Shown piece by piece: positions 38,945 through 48,326 of a stretch of 64,000 bases of DNA. Within the stretch, counting starts at the first letter, position 1, and each line of letters starts with the position of its first letter. Source of the stretch: Planctomycetota bacterium (GTDB lineage Bacteria; Planctomycetota; B15-G4); assembly GCA_029259745.1 (NCBI GenBank), contig JAJDEO010000002.1, positions 117,787 to 181,786 on the forward strand. Direction: 5' to 3'. A program made the position numbers and the translations under genes. Under the pieces are notes generated by a model, which saw nothing but the letters and a program-made list of their open reading frames with translations, ran no database searches and was not told the origin of the DNA.

Positions 38945-41900
38945 TGGCGCGTGAAGGTCTCGAAGACCGTTGATGGCGTGCCGTCGTCGCCGGCGGGAAC
39001 GAAGACGCGACTTTCGAACTCGGTCGCCGAGACGCCCCGCCGCGGAGTCGGCATCGCAGCCTCCGAGCGCCAGGTGTTCGTGGTTGGGTCGTAGGCATCG
39101 ACGCGTCCGCTGATCCCGCCGAGTGACGCGCCGCCGATCACGAAGAGCTCGCCGTCCCACGCGACAGCGCGCCCGAGCGCGCGACGAGCCAGGCCCAGTG
39201 CTGCACCCGCGCTCCACGTGTCAGTTCCAGGGCTGTAGATCAGCGTGTTCGCGGTGGGCGAGCCGGCGCTGTTGCGACCACCGATGACGACGAGTGAGCT
39301 GCCGTCCGTCCCGCCGGCCGACTCGGCCCGCGCGAAAGGCATCGGGGCCCGCATCGTCCAGGTGTCGGCGGTGGGGTTGTAGGCCGCCACGGCGTTCGTG
39401 CAGAGTCCGCCGACGAGGCCGCCGGCCGCGTAGATCGTCCCGTCGATGCAGGCGGTTGCCACGGCGCCACCGGCCCAGGGCAGATCGCTTCCCAAGGACC
39501 ACGTGTCGCTTGCCGGGTCATAAACCTGCACGCGACCTTCGGCGCCTGCGCCGAGTCCACCGATCAAGTAGAGCTTCGCACCGACGACGTCGGCCGCGTG
39601 GTGACTTCCCGCAAAGGGTCGCGACGCGAGGCCGGACAACCACGTCTTGCCGTGCACGTCGTAGCCGAGCAGCTCGGACGTGCCTGCACCGACGACGTAG
39701 ATCACGCCACCGATCTCGGCCGTCGCCACGTTCTCGAGCGCCGTCGGGACGGGCGCCAACGTCTCCCAGCGCCCCGGCTCGGTGCCGATCGGGAACAGGA
39801 ATCGGAACGCGTCGGTGAGCGTGTCGCTGCCGCCACCCGAGGTGCCGCTGAGCGATGTCACCTGGATGTCAATGAGGTCGGTGGTGGGGCTTGGGTGACT
39901 CGGCGTGATGCCGCGGATGCGCGTGTCGGAGACCGACGTGAGTAGCGCGGGGATGCCGTCGAACGTCACCGTCGTGTCGGCGAGTTGACCGAAGCCGCGT
40001 CCGCCGATCACGAACGGGACGCCGCTGGCCGCCGGCGCGCGCCACGGGATGACGTCGAGCACGACGAGCGGGGCGCTGCCCGTTGCGCCGGGTTCGTCGG
40101 GGCGCAGGATCCGGATCGCGCTCGCGTTGTGGTCGGCGAGGATGATCGTGCCGCCAGGCGCGGCGCGGATGTCGAGCCCGGTGTCGAAGGCGCTGAGTGC
40201 TTGGTTGCCCGTGACGGAGCGGCCGTCGTCGGCGAGGCGCAGACGCCGGCTGCCGGCGTTCCACTGCTGCACGAGCAGCTCGCCGCGCATCTGCCCGCCG
40301 AAGGTCTCGCTGCGGTACTCGTCGATGCCGTCCGTCGACGAGGGCAACGAGACGAGCGTCTGCGCGAACTCACCGGGGAGCGACGGCACGGTCGGGTCGC
40401 GGTAGACAAGCTGGCGGGCGTCCGTGCGGCCGCGTGCGCGGTTCGGGCTGCCGTAGTAGCGTCCTGCCTCGAGCAGCAGCAGCTCGTCGGGGAAGGCCGG
40501 GTCGAACGGCGTCACGGTGGTGAGGCCCGTCGAGCCGGGGCCGTAGATCAGGTTCGGACCGTTGTCCGTCGCGTAGAGACGCGCCGTCGTCGTGAACACG
40601 AGGTCGTACGGGTTACGCAGCCCCGGCGCATGGACGTGCACGTGCGGACCCGGCACGACGTCGACGATCTCGCCGTCGCGCTGGTCGGCGCTCGGCCCGC
40701 CGCCGCTCGTCAGCGTGTACGTCACCTGGCCGTCGAAGTCGGGGCGCGACGTCTCGGCCTTGAGGATCGCGCCCGACAACGGCGACTCGGGCAGGCTGCC
40801 CATGTCGAAGTCGGCGACGCCGGCGTTCGTGTTGCAGCCCACGAGGATCAGCAGGTCCCCGTTGTGATCGAACACGAGCCCGTTGACGGCGTGGCCACTG
40901 TTGCTCTGCGGCAGGCTCGTCACGAGCGGCTCAGGCGTGTCGAAGTTCGGCCCGGTCAGCACGGAGACCTGGCCGCGGTAAGGGCTCGGATTGGGGACGA
41001 TCGTCCCGCCGTCGCCGTACAGCAGTCCGTGGGCGACGTAGAGACGCACCGGATCGGGAGCATCGAAGGGGCTGAACGCCAGGCCCATCGCATTCGAGTT
41101 GGAGAGCCCCGAGATCCCGCCGTACACCTGCTGCGACACGACGTTGTGATCGTCATCGAAGGTGATGGCGCGCAGCGTGCCGTTGACCTCCGAGACGTAC
41201 AGGCGTCCGTCGGGGCCCCAGGCGATCTGCGTGGGAAGGTTGACGCGCAGCGGCGGGCCGGCCGTGAAGCTCGGCACCGGCCCGGTGTCGACGTACGTGA
41301 AGGTGCGCTCGTTGCTGATGCCGGGGCCCGAGAGGACTCGCACCGTGATGTCACCGGCGGGTTCGGGCGGCGCACTGAACTCGATGCGATCGGGGGCGAT
41401 GATGAGCCCATCGTCGATCGTCAGTGACGAGTTGCCCCAGAACACGAAGACGTTCACGGCGGGGAAGAAACCCTGGCCCGTCAACGTGACCGTCGTGCCA
41501 CCGGAAGACGATCCGATCGCGGGCACGATGCTGTTGAGGACGGGCGCCAGCGTCGACTCGTCGTGAGTGAGCGATCCGACGTTGTCCAGGGTGACGGGCG
41601 GGGCGCCGTCGAGCGCCACGCGGACGGCGAGCGGTGCATCGGCGAGCGTGTCGACGGCGAAGCGCGCCTCGACCGTGTGCGTGCCGGCCGCGAGCGGCGC
41701 CGCGACGCCGGTTTGCGTGGGCGTGCCGTCGACGAACAGGCGCGTGTCGACGCCCCCGTCGAGCAGCCACGTGACATCGGCCGGTGCCGGCAACGTCCAA
41801 GCGCCCTGCAGGACAGCCATGACATCGCTGTTGAAGGGCGAGTTGCCCAGAACGCCGCCGCCGTCGTCCAGTGCGAAGGCCGCGACGACGTCGGCCCAGT

Positions 41901-42729
41901 CGGCCGAGGCCGGGACCGCGTCGAGCAGCGCGGAGGCACTGCCACCGCTCGCATCGTGCAGACGCGCCGAGATCCCCGGCACCTCGGTAGCCGAGAGCAC
42001 GCGCACCGTCGAGAGCGCAAGCGCCGTGTCGGGCGGCGAGTTGTCGTCGAGCACGTGCAGCGTGACGGCGTGTTCACCCAAGGCGAGCGGGACGTTCGTC
42101 ACGGCCGTCGTCGCGACGGTCTCGCCGTCGACACGCCAGAGGTGTCCTTCGATCGCGTGCCCGAGTTCATGCGTGTAGCTGCCCGAGCCGTCGAGCAGCA
42201 CCGACGCCTCTCCGTCACCGTCGTAGTCGACGACATCAGGGGCGAACGCGACCGGGTTCACGAACGGGCTCGTGTCGAGCGAGACGTGCAACGCCTCGCC
42301 CAGCGTGACGCTCGGCGGCGTCACCTGCTCGACGACGGCCCACTGGTAGTAGAGGTCCGAGCCGAGCGATCCCGGGACCTTGAAGCCGATCTTCAGCGAG
42401 CCCTGGGCATTCGTCGGCAGGGCGAGGTAGGCGATGTTGGGATTCACGAGCAGCCGACACCCGTCCGCAACACCTTCGAACGAACTCACGTCGAGGTCGA
42501 TGGCCTCGTTGCCGGCATGCAGGATCACGACCGCGTTCGGAGGGGCGCCGTCGATCCGGATCGCGGCGTTCTGCCCGGGCGTCACCGAACCCGTGTAGCT
42601 GATCGTGGACGACGGAAAGAGCCCGTCACAGCCCGAGCCGTAGGGCGCGACCTGCGCGGCCAAGTTCCCGGCACACACCGACACGACAACCAGGACGACG
42701 GCACGAGACCAACTGGGCAATGTCTTCAA
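38941..42729 (-). CDS. Giant secreted PA14-like/IPT/sorbosone-dehydrogenase-like/Kelch protein A
   Basis: The 1262-residue product has a signal peptide (residues 1-25), an N-terminal module with 'YGSGCDGLFPSSTISYTGSV' that recurs in its neighbour, a PKD-like region (about 150-250), a PA14-like region (about 255-385), an IPT/TIG domain ('APVLNSIVPAIGSSSGGTTV'), a beta-propeller like glucose/sorbosone dehydrogenases ('LRNPYDLVFTTTARLYATDN' and 'DELLLLEAGRYYGSPN'), a second IPT domain ('GVPFVIGGRGFGQLADTTV') and a C-terminal Kelch propeller ('AKLYLIGGLGAGAEGRVQVY'). A secreted sugar-binding or sugar-oxidising role is plausible, not shown. It is downstream of its larger paralogue on the same strand. 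Confidence 0.82.
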   Translation of the reverse strand: MKTLPSWSRAVVLVVVSVCAGNLAAQVAPYGSGCDGLFPSSTISYTGSVTPGQNAAIRIDGAPPNAVVILHAGNEAIDLDVSSFEGVADGCRLLVNPNIAYLALPTNAQGSLKIGFKVPGSLGSDLYYQWAVVEQVTPPSVTLGEALHVSLDTSPFVNPVAFAPDVVDYDGDGEASVLLDGSGSYTHELGHAIEGHLWRVDGETVATTAVTNVPLALGEHAVTLHVLDDNSPPDTALALSTVRVLSATEVPGISARLHDASGGSASALLDAVPASADWADVVAAFALDDGGGVLGNSPFNSDVMAVLQGAWTLPAPADVTWLLDGGVDTRLFVDGTPTQTGVAAPLAAGTHTVEARFAVDTLADAPLAVRVALDGAPPVTLDNVGSLTHDESTLAPVLNSIVPAIGSSSGGTTVTLTGQGFFPAVNVFVFWGNSSLTIDDGLIIAPDRIEFSAPPEPAGDITVRVLSGPGISNERTFTYVDTGPVPSFTAGPPLRVNLPTQIAWGPDGRLYVSEVNGTLRAITFDDDHNVVSQQVYGGISGLSNSNAMGLAFSPFDAPDPVRLYVAHGLLYGDGGTIVPNPSPYRGQVSVLTGPNFDTPEPLVTSLPQSNSGHAVNGLVFDHNGDLLILVGCNTNAGVADFDMGSLPESPLSGAILKAETSRPDFDGQVTYTLTSGGGPSADQRDGEIVDVVPGPHVHVHAPGLRNPYDLVFTTTARLYATDNGPNLIYGPGSTGLTTVTPFDPAFPDELLLLEAGRYYGSPNRARGRTDARQLVYRDPTVPSLPGEFAQTLVSLPSSTDGIDEYRSETFGGQMRGELLVQQWNAGSRRLRLADDGRSVTGNQALSAFDTGLDIRAAPGGTIILADHNASAIRILRPDEPGATGSAPLVVLDVIPWRAPAASGVPFVIGGRGFGQLADTTVTFDGIPALLTSVSDTRIRGITPSHPSPTTDLIDIQVTSLSGTSGGGSDTLTDAFRFLFPIGTEPGRWETLAPVPTALENVATAEIGGVIYVVGAGTSELLGYDVHGKTWLSGLASRPFAGSHHAADVVGAKLYLIGGLGAGAEGRVQVYDPASDTWSLGSDLPWAGGAVATACIDGTIYAAGGLVGGLCTNAVAAYNPTADTWTMRAPMPFARAESAGGTDGSSLVVIGGRNSAGSPTANTLIYSPGTDTWSAGAALGLARRALGRAVAWDGELFVIGGASLGGISGRVDAYDPTTNTWRSEAAMPTPRRGVSATEFESRVFVPAGDDGTPSTVFETFTRQ

Positions 42730-42861
42730 GAGGCGCCTCTCCGGCGGCTCTCACTCCGGTGTGACATCACCGGCCATGGAGCCCCAGGATCGTAACCGCA
42801 GGCGGGCGCGTGACGTCCCAAACCCGCGGCTGGCGACTCGTCGGAAACCAGGAATGGGCGC

Positions 42862-42895
42862 GAGGCCGCCGCATCCCTTGGGATGCGACGGCCTC
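42862..42895 (-). terminator. Hairpin terminator after the larger giant gene
   Basis: A stem of two blocks (GAGGCCG 42862-42868 with CGGCCTC 42889-42895, and CGCATCCC 42870-42877 with GGGATGCG 42880-42887) is interrupted by one mismatch. It lies 31 bases after the stop of the 1662-residue gene and 132 bases ahead of the smaller paralogue. Confidence 0.6.
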
Positions 42896-42926
42896 GGGTG
42901 GTGCCCAGACGCGCCGGACGTGTCGA

Positions 42927-45900
42927 TCAGTAGCGCTGGAAGACTTCGACGATGCCTTCCTGATCGTTTCCGGCCTTGTTGCCGCCCCCGACGAGGAACA
43001 TGCGGCTCTGGCAGACGAGCGGGAACATGCCGTGACGTGCGCTGGGCATCGCGGCCTCGGCGCGCCAGGTGTTCGTGGCCGGGCTGTAGACGTCGACGCG
43101 GTTGTAGACCTTGTCGATGTTCGCGCCGGGACCGTTCTGCGTCTCGCCGCCGAACACGTAGAACTCGTTGTCCCACCAGATCGCCTTGCCCATGCCGCCG
43201 CGCCCGAGAGGCAGGGGGGCGAGCGTCGAGAGCCCGTCCTTGTCCCATTCCCAGGTGTCGGTGTCCGGGTCGTAGACCTGCACATCGTCGAAGCCGTTCG
43301 TCACCCAGTTGCCGTTCGAACGACCGCCGAAGACGTAGAACTTCTCGCCGTCCGTGCCAGCCGCCGCGTGGTTGCGCCCGACCGGCATCGACATGATCGA
43401 CGTCCAGCTGTCGGCGACCGGATCGTAGACGCCCGCGTTGGCCACGGTGTTCGACCCGACGATGCCGCCGGCCGCGTAGATCTTGCCGTCGATGAGCGCC
43501 GTGCTGAGCGAGCCACCCGTCCAGGGCATGGCCGCGCCTTCGGTCCAGGTGTCGAGGACGTGATCGTAGATCTGGACACGCCCCTCGGACCCGCCGCCGA
43601 TGCCGCTGATCAGGTAGAGCTTTCCATCGATGACCTCGGCGCCGTGATGGTGACCGACGAAGGGGCGTTGAGCCCGCGTGTCGTCCCACGCGTCCGTGAT
43701 GAGGTTGAGCGCGAGGGTCCGCGCGTCGCCTTCGCCAACCACGAACAATCGCGGACCGACGACTCCGGCCGCGACCTCACCGAGGTCGACGGGCATCTCG
43801 TCGCGAACGTCCCAATGTCCGGGCTCGTTGCCGGGCGTGGGCCTGAGGTAGCGGAAGGCGTCGGCGATGATCGAAACCTCGCCACCCGAGAACACGATGA
43901 TGTCGAGCAGATCGGTGGTGGGGTTGGCCTGCGCGGGAAGCGTGCCGACGATGCGCGTCGGTGAGACGCTCGTGACCGTGGCCGCGAGCGTTCCGATCTG
44001 CACCGACGTGTCGCCCAGCGTGCCGAAGTTGGCGCCACCGATGATGAACTTCTGTCCGCCCTGAGGCGTCGCGCGCCACGGGAACACGTCGTAGGCCGTC
44101 ATGCCGGTGGCCGAGACGTCGACGGGCATGAGCACGCGGATCGCGTCACCGTTGTAGTCGATGCCGAGGATCGCACCGCCGGGGCCGTGCACGAGGTCGA
44201 GCGATCCGATGTTCTCGAAGTTCACGCTGAGCTGGATCGAGCGACCGTCGTCCGACATGACCAGGCGACGGATCGTGCTGTTCCAGCGCTGGGCGAGAAG
44301 GTCGCCGCGCATCTGGCCGCCGAACGTGTCGGCGCGGTACTCGATCAGACCGTTCGTCGACGACGAGAGCGTGCTCAGAGGAGCCGTGTATTCGCCCGCG
44401 ATCGCCGGGGTGTCCGGAGCACGGTAGATGTTCTGGCGGGGGTCGGTGCGACCGCGCGCGCGGTTCGGGTGGCCGTAGTAGTTGCCCGGCTCGAGGAGCA
44501 GGAACTCATCCGGCTTGCCCACTGGCGGGCCCTCGGTGTCGGGGCCTGTCGACGAGTTGCCGAACGTGACGTTCGGGCCGTTGTCGGTGGCGTAGATGCG
44601 ACGCTTGGTCGTGTAGACCATGTCGAACCCGTTGCGCACGCCCGGAGCCCAGACTTCGACGTCGACGCCCGCGACGATGTCGACCTGTTCGCCGAAGACC
44701 TGATCATCGATGAGTGTGCCGTCGACCGTGAGCGCATGCTGCACGTTGCCGTTGAAGCCAGGCTTCGAGGTCGCGAACTTCAGGACCGCAGCGGTGAGCG
44801 GCGACTCGGGGAGGTCCCCGCTCTTGGGATGCTTGATGCCGGCGTTCGTGTTGCTGCCCAGCGACAGGTAGAGATCGCCGTTGTTGTCGAAGAACATGCC
44901 GTTGAGACCGTGGTCATGGTTCGACGTGGGCAGGTTCGTGGCGACCGCGACGGGCGTGTCGAAGTTGGGAGCCTCGAGGTAGCTGATCTGACCGACGAAC
45001 GGCGCCGGTCCTTCGAAGACGTTGCCGCCCTGGGCATAGAGATCCGAGTGCGCGACATAGATGCGCAGCGGGCTCGTCTCGTAAGGGTTGATCGCGATAC
45101 CGAGCGTCTCGTGGTTCGGTGCGAGGCTCGAGACACCCGGATGAGTGATCGTCGAGACGGCGTTGTAGTCGTCGTCGAGCGTCGTCTCGTAGAGCTCACC
45201 GTAGCGACCGACCGTGTAGAGCTTGCCGTCGGGGCCGAAGAGTCCCTGCGTCGGGTTGGAGACCGTGACGATCTCCTTCGAGCTCCAGTTGATCGGCGGG
45301 TTCGCGGCCGGGTCGTACTCGAAGAACCGCGTGTTCGAGACACCCTGCGGCGTCTCGACCGTGACCGCGATCACGCCGGCTCCCATCGGTGGCGAGCTGA
45401 ACGTGATCGAACTCGTGTTTGGGACGTTGATCGAACCACCCGACAAATCGGACGCGCCCCAATGGACGGTGACGTCGTTCTCGGGGAAGAAACCGAAGCC
45501 CTGGATGTCGATCGCGTTGCCACCGAGCGTGACGCCCTCGGACGGCATCGTGTTGATGACGGGGGCGATGTTCGTCTCGTCGTGGTAGAGCACGTCTCCG
45601 AGGATCGGCGCGGCGCTGCCGCCGTCGACCGCCAGCGTGACTTCGATCGGCAGTTCGCCGAGGGCCTCGACGGCGAAGCGCGCCTCGAGCGCGTAGGTGC
45701 CCGGCGTGAGCGCCGTTGCGCCGCTGACGGGGACGCCGGCGAGCTCGAGGCGGTGCTCGACTCCGCCGGTGGCGAAGAACTCATAGTCGCCGGCTGTGTC
45801 GACCGTGACGGCACCGATGAGCTGCACCATGACGTTCGCGCCATAGGGCGAGCTGCCCACACCGCCGTCGGCGTCGACCCGCATCTGCGAGACGATCTCG

Positions 45901-47915
45901 GCGAAGTCGGCCGTGGCCGGGATGGCGTCGAGCAGCGCGGCAGGATCACCGCCGGCCTCGGGGTAGTAGAGGGCGAGCACGCCGGGAACCATGTCGGGCG
46001 CGACGACCTCGAACGTGAAGCAGTCTTCGAGCGACTCGCCGGGCACGTTGTCGTCGGTGATCTTCAGACAGACGGTGTGCAGGCCGAGCGGGAAGTCCAT
46101 CTGGAGCTTGTCGGTCGCGCTGAGCACGTTGTCGGCAATGTCCGTCCACTCGTGGTCGACGAGCACCTTGCCTGGTTCGTGAGTGTGCGAGAAGAACCCG
46201 TCGAGCGTGACCGAGGCCATGCCGTCCTGGTTGTAGTCGACCCAGACCGCCTCACCCTCGATGACGACGTGCAGGTAGGGATGCCCCTCCGAGCCACCGG
46301 CTCCGATGAGCGTGACCGTCTGCGTCGAGAAGTTGCCGTCGAACGAGAGCAAGATCTCGTTCGAAAAGTGATCGGTGGGCTGGAAGGTGATGTCGGCCTG
46401 GATGTCCGCGCCGGGCGCGAGCATCAACGTCGACGGCAGCGTGACATCGGACGTCGCGCCGGTGTAGTCGACGCCGTCGAGCGTAAGCTTGAACTGGTCG
46501 CCGCTGCCTCCGCCGGTACCGATGTCGAACGAGATGTTCGAGATGTCGATCGTGTCGGTTCCGGTATTCGTCAGCGTGATCGGCATGACGAGCTCGTCAC
46601 CGCCGGCCACGAAGCCGAAGTCGAGTTCCACGTCCGAGAGCATCAGACCCGTGAAGAGTCTGCGCACCTCGATGCCCGCGACGATGCCGTCACCCGTCGA
46701 GCCAACGAGCTCGATCGTGATGGCGCCGTCCGTGACGGGCGCACTGGCGACGAACTGCGTGGCCGTCGCCGCGCCGACCTCCGTGAAGAGGTCGATGTCA
46801 GCAAGGACGAGCACGCCTTCGAGGTACACGTCGAACACGCGCTCGGCCGAAGCCATGGCCGTGGGCTCGACGAAATGCAGCTCCACTTCGTAGTCGTCGT
46901 TGGGGACCGCGAACTCGTACGTGACGGCCGGGCCGTATCGCCAGCTCTGGTAGAGCTCCTCGTCGGCGGTTCCACCGATGGACGAACGCGTCGAGTCCAG
47001 GAAGCCCGTGGTCGAGCCGAAGTCGGGGCTCCAGATCTGGAACTGCGAGTCGAAGATGCCCGGGCCGCCGGCGTCGACGTGCAGCTCGTTGCCGAACGAC
47101 TCGAGCGCGATGCCCGAGACGTCGACGACGGGGTTGAGGAAGCCGAGCGGAAGGTCGAAGTGGACGATCTCGAGCTTGGCCGTGCGCAGGCCGCCCATCG
47201 AGGGCGTGAAGTCGACCGTGCCGACGATGCCCTGGCTGGGCTGAAGCGTGAACGGGTAGGCGCTCGGGAAAGTGATCGCGAAGTCCGACGCGTCGGCGTC
47301 GAACACGAGCACATCCTCGATCGTCTGCGGGCGGTCGGTGTCGTTCGTCAGCGTGAGGTCGGCCGACGTCGTCTCACCGACATACGCACTCTCGAAGCCG
47401 AGGTCGACGTCCGACGGCGTGACCGTGTTGGTCAGCGGGACGTGAATGCCCTTCGTCAGCGTGATGCTGAGCGGACTGGCCTGCTCGAAGATCGCCCATT
47501 GGAAGAAGAGGTCGTCGCCGAGGCCGTGCGGGATCTTGAACCCGAAGTTCAGCTCGCCGAGCGAGTCGGCCGTGAAGACGAAGAAGAACTCCGTCGAGAT
47601 GAGCAGATTGCAGCCGGCGTTGACGCCGTCGATCGACGACAGGTCGGTCGGCAGCGGTGTGCCTGACGTGGACAGCTCGTTCGAGACACCGACGATGAGC
47701 ACGACCGTCGCGTCGGAGGGTGCACCCGTGAGCGACAGCGTGGCCGATTGCCCCGGCGTGACGGAGCCCGAGAACGTCGTGGTCGCCGCGGGGAACAGTC
47801 CCGAGCAATCCGTCCCGAACTCGACCGCTTGCGTGCGGGCGTCGGGGGTGACGACGAACATGCTGAGCATCGCCAACAACGCACTGGCGAGGTACTTCTT
47901 GATATCCACGTTCAT
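42927..47915 (-). CDS. Giant secreted malectin/PA14-like/IPT/sorbosone-dehydrogenase-like/Kelch protein B
   Basis: The 1662-residue product is an expanded paralogue of the neighbour. It shares the N-terminal module ('FGTDCSGLFPAATTTFSGSV'), PKD-like, PA14-like, IPT, sorbosone-dehydrogenase-like propeller ('VRNGFDMVYTTKRRIYATDN', 'DEFLLLEPGNYYGHPNRARG'), second IPT and Kelch parts. Inserted after the first module are two ASPM-SPD-2-hydin-like (choice-of-anchor D) beta domains and a malectin-like carbohydrate-binding domain ('LHVDAGGPGIFDS', 'YEVELHFVEPTA'). ATG 47915 starts a good signal peptide ('YLASALLAMLSMFVVTPDAR'); the frame extends upstream without need. Glycan binding outside the cell is the most reasonable guess. 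Confidence 0.83.
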   Translation of the reverse strand: MNVDIKKYLASALLAMLSMFVVTPDARTQAVEFGTDCSGLFPAATTTFSGSVTPGQSATLSLTGAPSDATVVLIVGVSNELSTSGTPLPTDLSSIDGVNAGCNLLISTEFFFVFTADSLGELNFGFKIPHGLGDDLFFQWAIFEQASPLSITLTKGIHVPLTNTVTPSDVDLGFESAYVGETTSADLTLTNDTDRPQTIEDVLVFDADASDFAITFPSAYPFTLQPSQGIVGTVDFTPSMGGLRTAKLEIVHFDLPLGFLNPVVDVSGIALESFGNELHVDAGGPGIFDSQFQIWSPDFGSTTGFLDSTRSSIGGTADEELYQSWRYGPAVTYEFAVPNDDYEVELHFVEPTAMASAERVFDVYLEGVLVLADIDLFTEVGAATATQFVASAPVTDGAITIELVGSTGDGIVAGIEVRRLFTGLMLSDVELDFGFVAGGDELVMPITLTNTGTDTIDISNISFDIGTGGGSGDQFKLTLDGVDYTGATSDVTLPSTLMLAPGADIQADITFQPTDHFSNEILLSFDGNFSTQTVTLIGAGGSEGHPYLHVVIEGEAVWVDYNQDGMASVTLDGFFSHTHEPGKVLVDHEWTDIADNVLSATDKLQMDFPLGLHTVCLKITDDNVPGESLEDCFTFEVVAPDMVPGVLALYYPEAGGDPAALLDAIPATADFAEIVSQMRVDADGGVGSSPYGANVMVQLIGAVTVDTAGDYEFFATGGVEHRLELAGVPVSGATALTPGTYALEARFAVEALGELPIEVTLAVDGGSAAPILGDVLYHDETNIAPVINTMPSEGVTLGGNAIDIQGFGFFPENDVTVHWGASDLSGGSINVPNTSSITFSSPPMGAGVIAVTVETPQGVSNTRFFEYDPAANPPINWSSKEIVTVSNPTQGLFGPDGKLYTVGRYGELYETTLDDDYNAVSTITHPGVSSLAPNHETLGIAINPYETSPLRIYVAHSDLYAQGGNVFEGPAPFVGQISYLEAPNFDTPVAVATNLPTSNHDHGLNGMFFDNNGDLYLSLGSNTNAGIKHPKSGDLPESPLTAAVLKFATSKPGFNGNVQHALTVDGTLIDDQVFGEQVDIVAGVDVEVWAPGVRNGFDMVYTTKRRIYATDNGPNVTFGNSSTGPDTEGPPVGKPDEFLLLEPGNYYGHPNRARGRTDPRQNIYRAPDTPAIAGEYTAPLSTLSSSTNGLIEYRADTFGGQMRGDLLAQRWNSTIRRLVMSDDGRSIQLSVNFENIGSLDLVHGPGGAILGIDYNGDAIRVLMPVDVSATGMTAYDVFPWRATPQGGQKFIIGGANFGTLGDTSVQIGTLAATVTSVSPTRIVGTLPAQANPTTDLLDIIVFSGGEVSIIADAFRYLRPTPGNEPGHWDVRDEMPVDLGEVAAGVVGPRLFVVGEGDARTLALNLITDAWDDTRAQRPFVGHHHGAEVIDGKLYLISGIGGGSEGRVQIYDHVLDTWTEGAAMPWTGGSLSTALIDGKIYAAGGIVGSNTVANAGVYDPVADSWTSIMSMPVGRNHAAAGTDGEKFYVFGGRSNGNWVTNGFDDVQVYDPDTDTWEWDKDGLSTLAPLPLGRGGMGKAIWWDNEFYVFGGETQNGPGANIDKVYNRVDVYSPATNTWRAEAAMPSARHGMFPLVCQSRMFLVGGGNKAGNDQEGIVEVFQRY

Positions 47916-48326
47916 GACACGGCGGCGATCTGTGGCTTCGAGGGAACTACGCGAGAAAGGGACGGCAGTTGAACGGTCCGTCGGTTGCCCCATGCAAGCG
48001 CCGTTCGTGTCCAATGGACCCTGACCTGGGGCCGTCCCTGACATCGGATGAATGATAGTCGATTTTGACATCGAACGGGCCTAAGAGCTAGAGATCGGCC
48101 ACCGTCCCACCAAGGGAAGGCGCAGTGGGTTCGAACGGCATGCAACCGACTTGGCCATCGACACGCGCCGCGGTCCGCCTGAAGCTTCCATTGGAACGCG
48201 ACGCAAACTGAGAACTCCATGACGACAGCGTGATTCGTGGGCGAAGCGCAGCGTGTCGATTCGAGTCAGACTGCTATTCTTCAATGGTTCAAACAGAGAG
48301 CGAGCCGAGACAACAGTGAGAGTTCG
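47916..48326. other. Divergent intergenic region
   Basis: About 410 bases separate giant gene B and the peptidase-like gene. It is less GC-rich than its surroundings. On the minus strand TATCAT, found within the rc of 48040-48070, is a possible -10 box, with no convincing -35. On the plus strand the mRNA leader carries GTGAGAG just ahead of the ATG at 48327. No RNA gene or other ORF is supported. Confidence 0.35.

Noticed and set aside
39985..41427. Plus-strand open frame of 480 codons inside giant gene A
   Set aside because: Arg/Ala/Val/His-rich shadow with no recognisable feature.
44187..47666. Plus-strand open frame of 1159 codons inside giant gene B
   Set aside because: Composition dominated by Arg, Asp, Val and Glu with no hydrophobic core or motifs; mirror of the minus-strand gene, which has clear domains and a signal peptide.
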